The notes: generated by a model from the letters alone, not told the origin. DNA of 62,514 nucleotides from Bifidobacterium parmae (GCF_002860365.1 NZ_NMWT01000023.1:1-62514), one strand, 5' to 3'; shown: positions 26,701-35,429, counted from the first letter of the stretch. Numbers and translations are program-made.

Positions 26701-27959
26701 TCGAAGTCCTCGCGCGAGTACAGGCGGATCGCGATGCCGTCCGCCACACGGCCGCATCGGCCGCTCCTCTGGTTGGCGCTCGCCTGGCTGATCGGCTCGA
26801 TCGGCAGGCGCTGCACCTTCGCCGTCTTCGAATAGCGGGAGATGCGCGCCGTGCCCGGGTCCACCACGTAGCGGATGCCCGGCACGGTCAGCGACGTCTC
26901 CGCCACGTTCGTCGCGATGACGATGCGCTGATGCGTGTGCGCCTCGAACACCTTGTGCTGGTCCGCGGCGGAGAGCCTCGCGAACAGCGGCATGATCTCG
27001 ATGGCGTCCGCGCGGCGCATGTCCTCGGCGCGCGGGCCGTAGTGGTGCCGCAGCGCCGCCTCGAACTCGTGGATGTCGCGCTCGCCGGACGCGAACACGA
27101 GGATGTCGCGCGGGCCCCGCTCGTGCGAGGAGTGGATGACGAGTTCGGCGCAGGCGCGCGCCACGGCCGTCGGCATGTCGGTGATGCCGTCGTCCTCATA
27201 CGACGGGTTCGCGTTGCGTCCCGCGCCGCGGCCGCCGCGCGCGGGCCCCTCGTCCTCGCCGGCGATCGCGTTCGCCAGCTCCTCGTAGTCGGCGTCGCCC
27301 GGGCGCGCGCCGGTCGCGAAGCCTGGCACCTCGCGCATCAGCGCGGGCGCCGTGCCGAGCGGCTCGTAGACGACCTGCACCGGGTAGGTGCGTCCCGACA
27401 CTTCGATGACCGGCACCTTCTCGTGCAGGGCGTGTTCGAAATGCTCCTGGAACTTCTCCGAGTCGATGGTCGCCGACGTGATGACGAGCTTCAGGTCGCG
27501 GCGCTTGGGCAGCAGTGCCGTCAGATACCCGAGCAGGAAGTCGATGTTGAGGCTGCGCTCGTGCGCCTCGTCGATGACGATCGTGTCGTAGCGGCTCAGC
27601 TGCGGGTCGCGTTGGATCTGCGCGAGCAGAATACCGTCGGTCACGACCCTCAGACGAGTCTTCGGGGAGCTCTCGTCGGTGAAGCGCACCTGGTAGCCGA
27701 TCTCGTCGCCGAGACGCACGCCCATCTCGGAGGCGATGCGTTCGGCGACCGTGCGCGCGGCGATGCGGCGCGGCTGCGTGTGCACGATCTGCCTGCCGTG
27801 CGTGCCGCGGCCCAATTCCAGCAGGATCTTCGGCAGCTGCGTGGTCTTGCCCGAACCGGTCTGTCCGGAGACGATCACCACCTGGCTGTGACGGACGGCG
27901 TCGGCGATCTCGTCGCGCGCCGCCGAGACCGGCAATTCCGCTGGATATTCGAAACGCAT
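23748..27959 (-). CDS. hrpA: ATP-dependent RNA helicase HrpA
   Basis: A 1403-residue DEAH-box RNA helicase of the HrpA/Prp22-like group. Walker A GQTGSGKTTQ is near residue 35, DEAH in VIDEAHERS is near 128, motif III is SAT, and motif VI is QRSGRCGR. HA2 and OB-fold regions follow, then the long HrpA-specific C-terminal domain. An acidic/Gly-rich insert around residues 235-265 lies within the helicase core and is probably disordered. In E. coli HrpA rescues stalled ribosomes and processes mRNA. It begins 27 bp after the methyltransferase gene on the same strand, so the two are likely cotranscribed. The ribosome binding site is weak (AGGAAG). Confidence 0.93.
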   Translation of the reverse strand: MRFEYPAELPVSAARDEIADAVRHSQVVIVSGQTGSGKTTQLPKILLELGRGTHGRQIVHTQPRRIAARTVAERIASEMGVRLGDEIGYQVRFTDESSPKTRLRVVTDGILLAQIQRDPQLSRYDTIVIDEAHERSLNIDFLLGYLTALLPKRRDLKLVITSATIDSEKFQEHFEHALHEKVPVIEVSGRTYPVQVVYEPLGTAPALMREVPGFATGARPGDADYEELANAIAGEDEGPARGGRGAGRNANPSYEDDGITDMPTAVARACAELVIHSSHERGPRDILVFASGERDIHEFEAALRHHYGPRAEDMRRADAIEIMPLFARLSAADQHKVFEAHTHQRIVIATNVAETSLTVPGIRYVVDPGTARISRYSKTAKVQRLPIEPISQASANQRSGRCGRVADGIAIRLYSREDFETRPRFTEPEILRTSLGAVVLHMLSVGVARTAEDVTGFGFIDPPDVKAVSDGFNELTELKAVARKRGEVTLTHIGRQLARIPIDVRLGRMVIEAARTTSPNTLAAVLVVVAFLSLQDPRERPDEKREEADRIHNRYADPTSDFLTALNIWDRVFQADGNPSNNALRRICRTEYFSWLRMRQWKDLVAQLTQMCREMKFKVGEPQPASRAGLEIRQLPINQQAAHSLCCSWDAEGIHKSMLAGLLSMMGMQVVREPKASDYAHLKGATRARALKRAQKMSKNDYLGARGTHFALFPASAVAKSTPSWVMSTELVETSRLWARYSAVIDPAWAEPLAGALTRTTYAEPHWSGSRGSAVATARVLLYGLPIVQDRTVQWGRINPLEARDFLLRQGLVEGDVQQRFSYDDFVAKNLKQLEEAADDANRTRQIAETVSDEDLFDFYNAVIPHDVTSVAALAKWWKGEHDAHPTLLDFDPSKVERLQSAESVSLDDYPDHWHTLGTDGQPIDLRLSYVYDPSDKADGVTVHVPLKALSRVTPEQFTWNVPGLLDELILAMIKALPKKLRVQFVPAPDATRKIRAWIDAHYPDLPGSGSQRKPNLPPEDDAAGTEGAGAAGASGGAAWPDLAHVFTRAAIETVGAQIHPEVLGPELVERLSPYLKMTFAVEQPLDEGRGGAGDGRRGGTGRRRGRNAVKTLGTGKDLKALQVKFAQEAQVSARKAVRRKADQAAGQGRLVEQANLLHKAGATTESRASMLWRGALDALRLPDERVSSRWLGTEALMLAAAPYKSTKALVEDLQLAAVKRLLPDVDRLPDDEALANAVLDVREVYEDTVYQVARDVIAILKRYAEVDKAVSGKADLPMLSVLQSIREHIATLVYPGFIGAAPPASLRHIERYLHADLMRLTKAKSDKNRDVRWAWEADEAKQLVDKAMAKAKAEPAGPRHEELMRKATDARWLLEEFYVSLWAQELGTPKPASMNRIRKALA

Positions 27960-27986
27960 GCTGCTGGGCTGACTTCCTACTGGTCG

Positions 27987-28637
27987 TTACTTTCGCAAAA
28001 CCTCAATGATACGGAATCCCTTGGAGCTCGCGTATTTGCCCACCGCGTAACCCTCGCCGAGCGCATCCGCCAGCCACGGGATCAGCGAATCCGAACCGAG
28101 GTTCCTCTGCACGACCAGATACGCGGCGCCGCCCTCCTTCAGGCGCGGCAGCCACGCCATCAGCAGCGTGTGCAGCGCCTCCTTGCCGATGCGGATCGGC
28201 GGGTTCGACCAGATCGCGTCGAACGTGAGATCGTCCGGCATCGCCTCGCACACGTCGAGCGGCTGGTCGGCGAGCGGCGCGCCCTGTTCGTCCGTCGCCG
28301 TCACGTGCACGTTCGCCGCGCCGTTGCGCCGCGCGTTCGACGCGGTCAGCTCCAGCGCGCGCTCGTTGACGTCCACCGCCCACACGCGTGCCTCGGGGGA
28401 TTCGGCGGCCAACGCCAGCGAGACCGGGCCCCAGCCGCAGCCGAGGTCCAGCAGGTCGCCCGTCTCGGGCGGCTCCGGCGCCTGCCGGAGCAGCACCGAC
28501 GTGCCGAGGTCGACGCGCGAACCGGAGAACACGCCGTTCGACGTCTCCACGTCCGCCTCGCGGCCGCGCAGGGCGACGCGCATCGTGCGGCGCACGTCCT
28601 TCGACGTCGGTTCCGCCGCGAAATACTGTTCCGCCAT
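27987..28637 (-). CDS. Class I SAM methyltransferase, RsmC/RlmG-like
   Basis: A 216-residue single methyltransferase domain. SAM-binding motif I is LLDLGCGWGPVSLAL, followed by the acidic loop VWAVDVNERAL. The catalytic motif IV is SNPPIRIG, the NPP form of guanine-N2 methyltransferases acting on ribosomal RNA. This corresponds to the C-terminal half of RsmC, which in actinobacteria often exists as a stand-alone protein. The ATG at 28637 follows GAAGGA; the much longer frame that reads back through hflX on the opposite strand is not coding. It is upstream of and probably cotranscribed with hrpA, and divergent from hflX. Confidence 0.85.
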   Translation of the reverse strand: MAEQYFAAEPTSKDVRRTMRVALRGREADVETSNGVFSGSRVDLGTSVLLRQAPEPPETGDLLDLGCGWGPVSLALAAESPEARVWAVDVNERALELTASNARRNGAANVHVTATDEQGAPLADQPLDVCEAMPDDLTFDAIWSNPPIRIGKEALHTLLMAWLPRLKEGGAAYLVVQRNLGSDSLIPWLADALGEGYAVGKYASSKGFRIIEVLRK

Positions 28638-28784
28638 GATGTCCTTCACACTCCTTACCGCTCCGACGCCCGCGTCGCGCGGCGCCCGGACCGTCCGTCC
28701 CATGGTGCGCATGCCGGCGCATGTCACCTCAATGATGATAATAAGGACCATAACGCAATCGAGGAACCTTCCGACGGACCAGAG

Positions 28785-30311
28785 GTGACATTGAGCAGCA
28801 GCCCCGCAACCCATGAACCATCGCATGACGGACGCATCGACGAGGAAGGCGCCGTGACGGGCGGCGGGGGAGTGCTCGCCGAATCCTCCGAGGTGCTGCT
28901 CGACGAGGGGAACGGCGCCGGCTGGGCGGAACGCCATGACGAGGCGTGGGAGGAACGCGAGTCGCGCAACCAGCTGAAGCACGTCGCCGGCCTCGGCGAG
29001 CTCAAGGACGTCACCGAGGTCGAATACCGCAAGGTGCGCCTCGAACGCGTCGTGCTCGTCGGCGTGTGGTCGAGCGCGAAGACCACGCAGGCCAAGGCCG
29101 AGGAGTCGCTGCGCGAGCTCGCCGCGCTCGCCGAGACCGCGGGCGCCGAGGTGTGCGACGGCCTGCTCCAGCATCGTCTCAAGCCGGACGCCGCCACCTA
29201 CGTGGGTTCCGGCAAGGCGCGCGAGATCGCCGACATCGTCGCGCGCGAGGAGGCGGACACGATCGTCGTCGACGACGATCTGCCGCCGAGCCAGCGCCGC
29301 GGACTCGAGGACGCCGCCAAGGTGAAGGTCGTCGACCGCACCGCCGTGATCCTCGACATCTTCGCCCAGCACGCCACCAGCCGCGAAGGCAAGGCGCAGG
29401 TGGAGCTCGCCCAGCTCGAATACATGCTGCCGCGACTGCGCGGCTGGGGCGGGTCCCTGTCCCGTCAGGCGGGCGGACGCGCGGCCGGTGCGGACGGCGG
29501 CATCGGCTCGCGAGGCCCCGGCGAGACGAAGATCGAGATGGACCGCCGCGTCATCCGCACGCGCATCGCCCGTCTCAAGCGCCAGATCCGCGAGATGGCG
29601 CCCGCCCGCGAGGTCAAGCGCGGCTCGCGCCGCCGCTACGGGCTGCCCACCATCGCCGTCGTCGGCTACACGAACGCGGGCAAATCGTCGCTGACGAACC
29701 GGCTCACCGGATCCGCCGAACTCGTCGAGAACGCGCTGTTCGCCACGCTCGACACGGCCGTGCGCCGCGCGAAGGCGCGCGACGGCCGTCTCTACGCCTA
29801 CGTCGACACCGTCGGATTCGTGCGCCGGCTGCCCACGCAGCTCGTCGAGGCGTTCAAATCCACGTTGGAGGAGGTCGCCGAGGCCGACGTGATCCTGCAC
29901 GTCGTCGACGGCTCGCATCCGGACCCGTTCTCGCAGATCGACGCGGTCAACGAGGTGCTGTCCGGCATCGACGGCGCCGAATCCATCCCGCGCATCATCG
30001 CGTTCAACAAGGCCGACATGTGCGACGAGAGCACGCTGGAACGGCTCGCCGCGCTCGAACCGGACGCGCACATCGTCTCCGCGTTCGACGGCCGCGGCGT
30101 CGACGCGCTGCGCGACGCCGTCGAATCGCTGCTGCCCGTGCCCAACGTGCACGTGGACGCGCTCCTGCCGTACACGGCCGGCGCCCTGCTGTCGCAGGTG
30201 CGCGAATACGGCCACGTCTCATCGGTCGAATGGCGCGACGACGGCGTGAAGGTCGTCGCCGACGTCGACGCGCATCTCGCCGCGCGCATCGTCGCCGTCG
30301 CCGTCGACTGA
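28785..30311 (+). CDS. hflX: GTPase HflX
   Basis: Ribosome-associated GTPase of the HflX family, which splits stalled 70S ribosomes. The N-terminal HflX domain contains GSGKAREI and the glycine-rich stretch GSRGPGETKIE. The G domain has G1 GYTNAGKSS, G3 DTVGF and G4 NKAD. It is 508 aa from the GTG at 28785. A TTG six bases further on, better spaced from AGAGG, is an equally good start. The first 75 residues are acidic and unconserved. It is divergent from the RsmC-like methyltransferase. No Hfq gene is nearby, as is usual in actinobacteria. Confidence 0.9.
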   Translation: MTLSSSPATHEPSHDGRIDEEGAVTGGGGVLAESSEVLLDEGNGAGWAERHDEAWEERESRNQLKHVAGLGELKDVTEVEYRKVRLERVVLVGVWSSAKTTQAKAEESLRELAALAETAGAEVCDGLLQHRLKPDAATYVGSGKAREIADIVAREEADTIVVDDDLPPSQRRGLEDAAKVKVVDRTAVILDIFAQHATSREGKAQVELAQLEYMLPRLRGWGGSLSRQAGGRAAGADGGIGSRGPGETKIEMDRRVIRTRIARLKRQIREMAPAREVKRGSRRRYGLPTIAVVGYTNAGKSSLTNRLTGSAELVENALFATLDTAVRRAKARDGRLYAYVDTVGFVRRLPTQLVEAFKSTLEEVAEADVILHVVDGSHPDPFSQIDAVNEVLSGIDGAESIPRIIAFNKADMCDESTLERLAALEPDAHIVSAFDGRGVDALRDAVESLLPVPNVHVDALLPYTAGALLSQVREYGHVSSVEWRDDGVKVVADVDAHLAARIVAVAVD

Positions 30312-30404
30312 CGTGCGGCGCGGCGACGTGCGGCGTGGCGGGGCGACACCGTGATGTGACATTGCCCACAAAAGCCGCCATCGGGGCGTGTGAGCGGTAA
30401 CAAC

Positions 30405-30430
30405 GTTGACGTTGCAAGGAAATCGTCAAC
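30405..30430. promoter_or_regulatory. Inverted repeat upstream of ldh
   Basis: GTTGACG (30405-30411) and CGTCAAC (30424-30430) form a perfect 7-bp inverted repeat with a 12-bp spacer, about 100 bp before ldh. It overlaps the 8-bp palindrome CAACGTTG. It may be an operator. Confidence 0.45.
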
Positions 30431-30486
30431 CCGCGGTCGACGCGTCGTCACGTAATGCGAGTACATTGGTAGCCGTTGGTTGAATG

Positions 30487-30504
30487 ATGCCCGGCAACGG
30501 GCAT
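30487..30504 (+). promoter_or_regulatory. Hairpin with GCAA tetraloop in ldh leader
   Basis: ATGCCCG-GCAA-CGGGCAT is a perfect 7-bp stem closed by a GNRA tetraloop, 24 bp before the ldh start codon and just upstream of the AGAGAGG ribosome binding site. It may stabilise the mRNA or affect translation. Confidence 0.5.
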
Positions 30505-30513
30505 TGACTCTAA

Positions 30514-31490
<977 letters not shown>

Positions 31491-31491
<1 letters not shown>

Positions 31492-31599
31492 TGAAAAACC
31501 GTTCTACGGAGCGTTCTCCGCGTTGCGGAGAGCTCGACGTACCTTCGTGCGCCTTCGCTCTCCGCGCCTTGAGACCGCACGCGTAGCACGCTTTTTCAT
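31491..31599. repeat. Nested inverted repeat immediately after ldh
   Basis: The 18-bp arms 31491-31508 and 31582-31599 match as reverse complements at 16 of 18 positions (outer part ATGAAAAA/TTTTTCAT). Between them, CTCCGC/GCGGAG and GCGGAGAGC/GCTCTCCGC add inner hairpins. The outer arm begins within the ldh stop codon. Confidence 0.7.
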
Positions 31600-31601
31600 G
31601 C

Positions 31602-31651
31602 AATAGCCCCTGTACGGGTGCCTTGTGGCCCCGTACAGGGGCTATTCTTTT
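31602..31651 (+). terminator. Rho-independent terminator downstream of ldh
   Basis: The 17-bp perfect stem (31602-31618 with 31630-31646) has an 11-nt loop and is followed by CTTTT. It is the strongest classical terminator in this part of the window. Confidence 0.85.
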
Positions 31652-31653
31652 CG

Positions 31654-31719
31654 GCTCCCGCCGGCGGGAGCTGTCGGCCGGAGGTCGACTGAGGGTGGTT
31701 CGAGGTCGACTGAGGGTGG
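31654..31719. repeat. REP-like palindrome plus 18-bp direct repeat
   Basis: CTCCCGCCGGCGGGAG is followed by CTGTCGG, like the element at 8359-8461. Then GAGGTCGACTGAGGGTGG occurs at 31681-31698 and 31702-31719, a 21-bp period. Confidence 0.65.
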
Positions 31720-31840
31720 CCGGAGGTCCGCCCCGCTACTTCCGTGGAGGAATCCGTGCACCATCGCGGTCGGAAGTCGCCTGCTTCGGATTCTCCGGCC
31801 GTGATGTGCAAGGCTGTGCGGGAAGAACGGGAGGAAATTT

Positions 31841-32110
31841 CGCCCTCAACCCGTATCGCCGTGTCTTTCGGGTTGAGGGCGAGAAAACGCCTTCCCCTCA
31901 ACCTGCATCCGCCTGTTCCGCGGGTTGAGGGAGAGGCCGATTCGCCACTCAACACCGGAAAGGGGCGTATCGCGGTTGAGGGATGATGCCGCCGGAGTCG
32001 AGAATCCTTGGAAAACAAGGGTTTCCGTCGGCGCTCTCGGTTGAGAGCCGTCTCCGTCCCCAAGCGCGTGTTCTCCCTTAACCCGAAAACCCGCCCGCAA
32101 CGCGTTGAGT
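31841..32110. repeat. Series of GTTGAGGG/CCCTCAAC hairpins
   Basis: A perfect 13-bp inverted repeat lies at 31841-31853 with 31869-31881. A 9-bp one (CCCTCAACC/GGTTGAGGG) lies at 31895-31903 with 31923-31931. Further GTTGAG or CTCAAC copies appear at about 31945, 31974, 32040 and 32104. There is no supported gene between 31492 and 32234. Confidence 0.7.
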
Positions 32111-32234
32111 GCGTGAACGTCCACTGGATTGTATGGTCGCGCCTGCATGGGTCGTGGTGACGGTCACCTCGTGCCGCTGCTGCGCGCCGCCGTGGCGCCG
32201 TCGGTCGAAGGCCGACCGAGGGCGGTCCACTCCG

Positions 32235-33185
32235 CTATTCGTGGAGGGATTCGTCGGAGGGGGAGTCGTAGCCCTCCGGTTCGAGCTGGAACGTGGTGTG
32301 GGGGATCGAGACGGGGAAATGCTCGCGCAGGCAATCCTGCAGCTGTTCGAGGATGACGGCCGCCTGCTCCATCGTGAGCCCGCGTTCCACCACCACATGC
32401 GCCATCAGGAACGGCAGACCCGTCGACACGGTGCTCGCATGCAGGTCATGCACCGCCACCACATGCGGCACCCGTTCCAGATGCTCGCGCACCTCGTCCA
32501 GATCCAGTCCCTCCGGCGTCTCCTCCAACAGCACGTGCACCGCCTTATGCAGCAGCGACACCGCGCGGGGGATCATCATCAACGCGATCACGCCGCCCGC
32601 CACCGCGTCGAAGCCCATCCAGCCCGTCGACATCATCACCAGGGCGGACAGGACCACCGCCACCGACCCCAGCGCGTCGTTCATCACTTCGAGGAACGCC
32701 GCCTTCATGTTCATGTTGTCGCCGCGCTGCGACGCCAGGATGAAGATCGACGCCACGTTGGCGGACAATCCCAGGATGCCCACGAACAGCAGCAGGTTCA
32801 CGTCGTCGATGCCATGCCCCGCCCCGCCGAACAGCCGCATGCCCGCCTCCACGAGCGCGTACACGCCCACGATGAGCAGCACCACCGCGCCGGCCGCCGC
32901 CGTCAGCACCTCAAGCCGCGCCCAACCCCACGTGCGCGTGCTGCTCGGCCTGCGGGCCATCAGCACCGCCGTCACCGTCGAGGCGATCAGCACCGACATG
33001 TCCGTCAGCATGTGGCCGGCGTCCACCAGCAACGCGAGTGAGCCGGTCAGCACCGCGGCCGCCACCTCCACGACGAACACCGAAGCCGTCACCGCCAGCG
33101 TCGCCGTGAGCCTGCGGCGGTGGGCCGCCGCCTCGCCGCCGGTCCGCGGCGCCGCGGCCGAACCATGCGCATGATCGTGAACCAT
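32235..33185 (-). CDS. Cation diffusion facilitator (Zn/Cd/Co exporter)
   Basis: CDF family metal:H+ antiporter, 316 aa. A short His-rich N-terminus (MVHDHAHG) is followed by six membrane segments. The metal-site motif is DAGHMLTD in segment 2 and NDALGS (HxxxD-type replaced by N/D) in segment 5. The cytoplasmic C-terminal domain carries His residues (VVAVHDLHAS) typical of dimeric metal-sensing tails. The closest described group is CzcD/ZitB. In most ZitB proteins segment 5 reads HxxxD; here the first position is Asn, which may alter metal preference. I chose the ATG at 33185. The frame continues upstream without homology. Confidence 0.85.
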   Translation of the reverse strand: MVHDHAHGSAAAPRTGGEAAAHRRRLTATLAVTASVFVVEVAAAVLTGSLALLVDAGHMLTDMSVLIASTVTAVLMARRPSSTRTWGWARLEVLTAAAGAVVLLIVGVYALVEAGMRLFGGAGHGIDDVNLLLFVGILGLSANVASIFILASQRGDNMNMKAAFLEVMNDALGSVAVVLSALVMMSTGWMGFDAVAGGVIALMMIPRAVSLLHKAVHVLLEETPEGLDLDEVREHLERVPHVVAVHDLHASTVSTGLPFLMAHVVVERGLTMEQAAVILEQLQDCLREHFPVSIPHTTFQLEPEGYDSPSDESLHE

Positions 33186-33385
33186 GACGGATACCTCGCT
33201 TCCATCGGCCCCACGCAGGTGAGACCGTTTCTCACTACCATTCCCGGTAGCGTCCGAAAACACGAGGACCCCGGCGTTGCGGCCGGGGTCCATGACGATG
33301 ACGACTATAGCACGCGTTCCCTCACGCAGGCGGGAAGCCGTTGGCGGGAATCGGCGAAGCGGCGACCGCGCGATGCGGTCCGCCG

Positions 33386-34138
33386 CTACAGGCGGCGCAG
33401 CACCGTGACCACACGGCCCATGATCGTCGCATGCGTGCCGTCGATCGGAGGATATGCCGGATTGTGGGGCATCAGCCACAGGTGGCCGCCCTCGCTGCGG
33501 TACGTCTTCACCGTGGCCTCGCCGTCGAGCAGGGCGGCGACGATGTCGCCGTTCACCGCGTCATGCTGTTCGCGGACCACCACGAAGTCGCCGTCGCAGA
33601 TGGCGGCGTCGACCATCGAATCGCCGTGGACCTCCAGCATGAACAGGTTGCCTCCCGGTCCGGTGAGCCGCTCCGGCAGGCGCATCACGTCCTCGACATG
33701 CTGCTCCGCGGTGATCGGCACGCCCGCCGCGATGCGGCCCACCAGCGGCACGTCGCGGGATTCGCGCACCGAGGCCGGGAACGGCACCACCACCGGGGCA
33801 CCCTCGTCGTCGGCGGCGGGCTCGGCGACGGCATCCGCGCCGATGCTTCCGGCCGTCGCGCCGGAAGCCGTCGGAACCGCGGGGGAGAGGATCTCGATGG
33901 CGCGGCCCTTGTTCGCATTGAGGCGGATGAAGCCCTTCTCCGCCAGCGTCTGCAACTGGTGTTTGACCGATGACGGGCTCTTCAGGCCGGTCGCCCTGCC
34001 GATGTCCCGGAAGGAGGGGGAGAAGCCGCGCTCGTTCTGGTAATCCCTGATCGCGTCGAGGATCATCCGCTGGCGTTCCGTCAGATCGCGTTCGTCCGGC
34101 TGCCCGGCGCCGCGGGGGGTGAACGGGATCGTGCTCAT
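33386..34138 (-). CDS. lexA: SOS repressor LexA
   Basis: SOS-response repressor and self-cleaving serine protease, 250 aa. The N-terminal winged helix-turn-helix opens with LTERQRMILDAI and continues SFRDIGRATGLKSPSSVKHQ. A 40-residue Ala-rich linker leads to the C-terminal peptidase S24 domain, with the cleavage site Ala-Gly in RIAAGVPI, catalytic Ser in GDSM and catalytic Lys in ATVKTY. The start ATG follows AAAGGAGT. LexA-type boxes lie in the divergent intergenic region, so the gene is autoregulated and shares its operators with the LysM gene on the other side. The linker is longer than in E. coli LexA. Confidence 0.95.
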   Translation of the reverse strand: MSTIPFTPRGAGQPDERDLTERQRMILDAIRDYQNERGFSPSFRDIGRATGLKSPSSVKHQLQTLAEKGFIRLNANKGRAIEILSPAVPTASGATAGSIGADAVAEPAADDEGAPVVVPFPASVRESRDVPLVGRIAAGVPITAEQHVEDVMRLPERLTGPGGNLFMLEVHGDSMVDAAICDGDFVVVREQHDAVNGDIVAALLDGEATVKTYRSEGGHLWLMPHNPAYPPIDGTHATIMGRVVTVLRRL

Positions 34139-34194
34139 GGCGCACTCCTTTCCATCGTGATGGTGCAAGCATAACGCGGATTCGAACAAACGGC

Positions 34195-34278
34195 AAAACA
34201 TATGTTCGACACGGCGGGTTGCGCGAATCGAACATACGTGCAACAATCAATACAACTGTTCGATAAAACATCTGTTCG
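34195..34278. promoter_or_regulatory. Three LexA (SOS) boxes between lexA and the LysM gene
   Basis: The consensus CGAAC-N4-GTTCG is matched by AAAACATATGTTCG (34195-34208), CGAACATACGTGCA (34229-34242) and AAAACATCTGTTCG (34265-34278). Each has one perfect half site. The last abuts the ribosome binding site of the LysM gene. Confidence 0.75.
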
Positions 34279-34293
34279 AAAGAGGTGGTCGTC

Positions 34294-34602
34294 ATGGTGA
34301 GGGCGATGAGGCGAATGGTCGTGCTGGTGATGGCGATGGTCGCGGTATGGGTGATGGTCGGCGTCTTCTCGTCGCCGAAGCAGGCGTCCGGCGCCTCGAC
34401 GCCGGTCGAGGTGACGAGCTACACGGTGCAGCCGGGGCAGTCGCTGTGGACCTATGCGGAGATGATCACTCCGGAGGGCGGCGACGTGTCGGCGTCGGTC
34501 GACGAGCTCAAACGCCTGAACGGCATGGACGGCACGCAGGTGCGCGTCGGGCAGCGCATCATCGTGCCGGAGGAGCCCGACGAGACGGGAGGCGAACGGT
34601 GA
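34294..34602 (+). CDS. LysM-domain membrane protein, probable SOS division inhibitor (YneA/ChiZ-like)
   Basis: A 102-residue protein with one N-terminal membrane segment (residues 8-26, Met/Val-rich) and one extracytoplasmic LysM domain (about 42-91, from SYTVQPGQSLW to RVGQRIIVP). It lies divergent from lexA with SOS boxes in its promoter. This is the same position as yneA in Bacillus and the LysM gene chiZ (Rv2719c) in mycobacteria. Those proteins halt cell division during DNA damage. The role here is inferred from synteny and domain plan. The ATG follows AGAGGTGG; a GTG nine bases upstream overlaps that site. It is followed by nrdR, as in mycobacteria. Confidence 0.8.
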   Translation: MVRAMRRMVVLVMAMVAVWVMVGVFSSPKQASGASTPVEVTSYTVQPGQSLWTYAEMITPEGGDVSASVDELKRLNGMDGTQVRVGQRIIVPEEPDETGGER

Positions 34603-34732
34603 CGCGCCGGCCGGATGGCGGGCGGGGCTCCGGGGCGTCGGCGCACGCGCCCGTGAGGGGGCGGACCGTGCCGCAAGCGGGTGCCGCGGCGCGTCGAAAC
34701 CCCGTCCGCACGGTGTGCGGCGTGGGTCACGC

Positions 34733-34738
34733 TATGGT
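34733..34738 (+). promoter_or_regulatory. -10 box (TATGGT) of nrdR, leaderless arrangement
   Basis: TATGGT ends 7 bp before the ATG at 34746. No Shine-Dalgarno sequence precedes that ATG. Confidence 0.45.
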
Positions 34739-34745
34739 GGTGGGT

Positions 34746-35189
34746 ATGCATTGCCCGTATTGTCACCATGCCGAGACGAAGGTCATCGAGACCCGCGTCA
34801 GCGAAGACGGCTATTCGATTCGTCGTAGGCGCATGTGCCTGCATTGCAGCAAACGGTTCACCACGTTGGAGACCACCACATTGCTGGTGGAGAAGCGGTC
34901 CGGGAGCCTGGAGCCGTTCAACCGCGACAAGGTCATCTCCGGCGTGCGCAAGGCCTGCCAGGGGCGTCCGGTCAAGGAGGACGACCTGAGGAAGCTCGGC
35001 CAGCGCGTCGAGGAGGACCTGCGGTCCACCGGACAGGCGCAGGTCACGTCCGACGAGGTCGGCAAGGCCATCCTCAAGCCGCTGAAGGAGCTCGACCAGG
35101 TCGCCTACCTGCGGTTCGCCAGCGTCTACCAGAACTTCGAGAACCTGTCCGACTTCCAGCAGGCGATCGACGCGCTCAAGGAGGAGTGA
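34746..35189 (+). CDS. nrdR: Transcriptional repressor NrdR
   Basis: A 147-residue regulator of ribonucleotide reductase genes. The N-terminal zinc ribbon carries two CxxC pairs (CPYC and CLHC). The ATP-cone domain (about 49-139) binds ATP/dATP and sets DNA binding. The start MHCPYC is the family's standard N-terminus, which favours ATG 34746 over the upstream ATG at 34734. It lies downstream of the LysM SOS gene, with a 143-bp gap containing its own -10 box. Length and sequence match the family closely. Confidence 0.95.
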   Translation: MHCPYCHHAETKVIETRVSEDGYSIRRRRMCLHCSKRFTTLETTTLLVEKRSGSLEPFNRDKVISGVRKACQGRPVKEDDLRKLGQRVEEDLRSTGQAQVTSDEVGKAILKPLKELDQVAYLRFASVYQNFENLSDFQQAIDALKEE

Positions 35190-35324
35190 GCAAGCGAGGA
35201 GTGAGAAGGAGGAGCGAGCGCATCCTCCCCGGGATGCCCGTAGGGGATCACGGGGAAGGGGAGTCGTAACGACGCCCACGGCCTCCAGACACGAAAAGGC
35301 CTCCATACATGAAAACCGCACCTC

Positions 35325-35371
35325 CGATCATCGAACCTGAATTACTCCAGTCCAACAATCGGGGTGCGGTT
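35325..35371. terminator. Hairpin between convergent nrdR and serA
   Basis: ACCGCACCTCCGAT (35325-35338) pairs with ATCGGGGTGCGGT (35358-35370), allowing one G-U pair and a slip. The A-run on the left side (GAAAACC) would give a U-tract for the minus-strand gene. Confidence 0.5.
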
Positions 35372-35429
35372 CGGATATACCGCCTGCGGCCATCGTATAC
35401 GGGCGGGGATGCCGAGGGATCCTGCCGGA

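Noticed and set aside
30340-30360. tRNA or other small RNA gene near the hflX-ldh gap.
   Set aside because: No cloverleaf or T-arm signature is visible; the only structural signals are the inverted repeat and the leader hairpin.
33120-33480. N-terminal extension of the CDF protein up to 33479.
   Set aside because: The extra 98 residues are Arg/Pro-rich with no family similarity; the His-rich start at 33185 fits CDF proteins.
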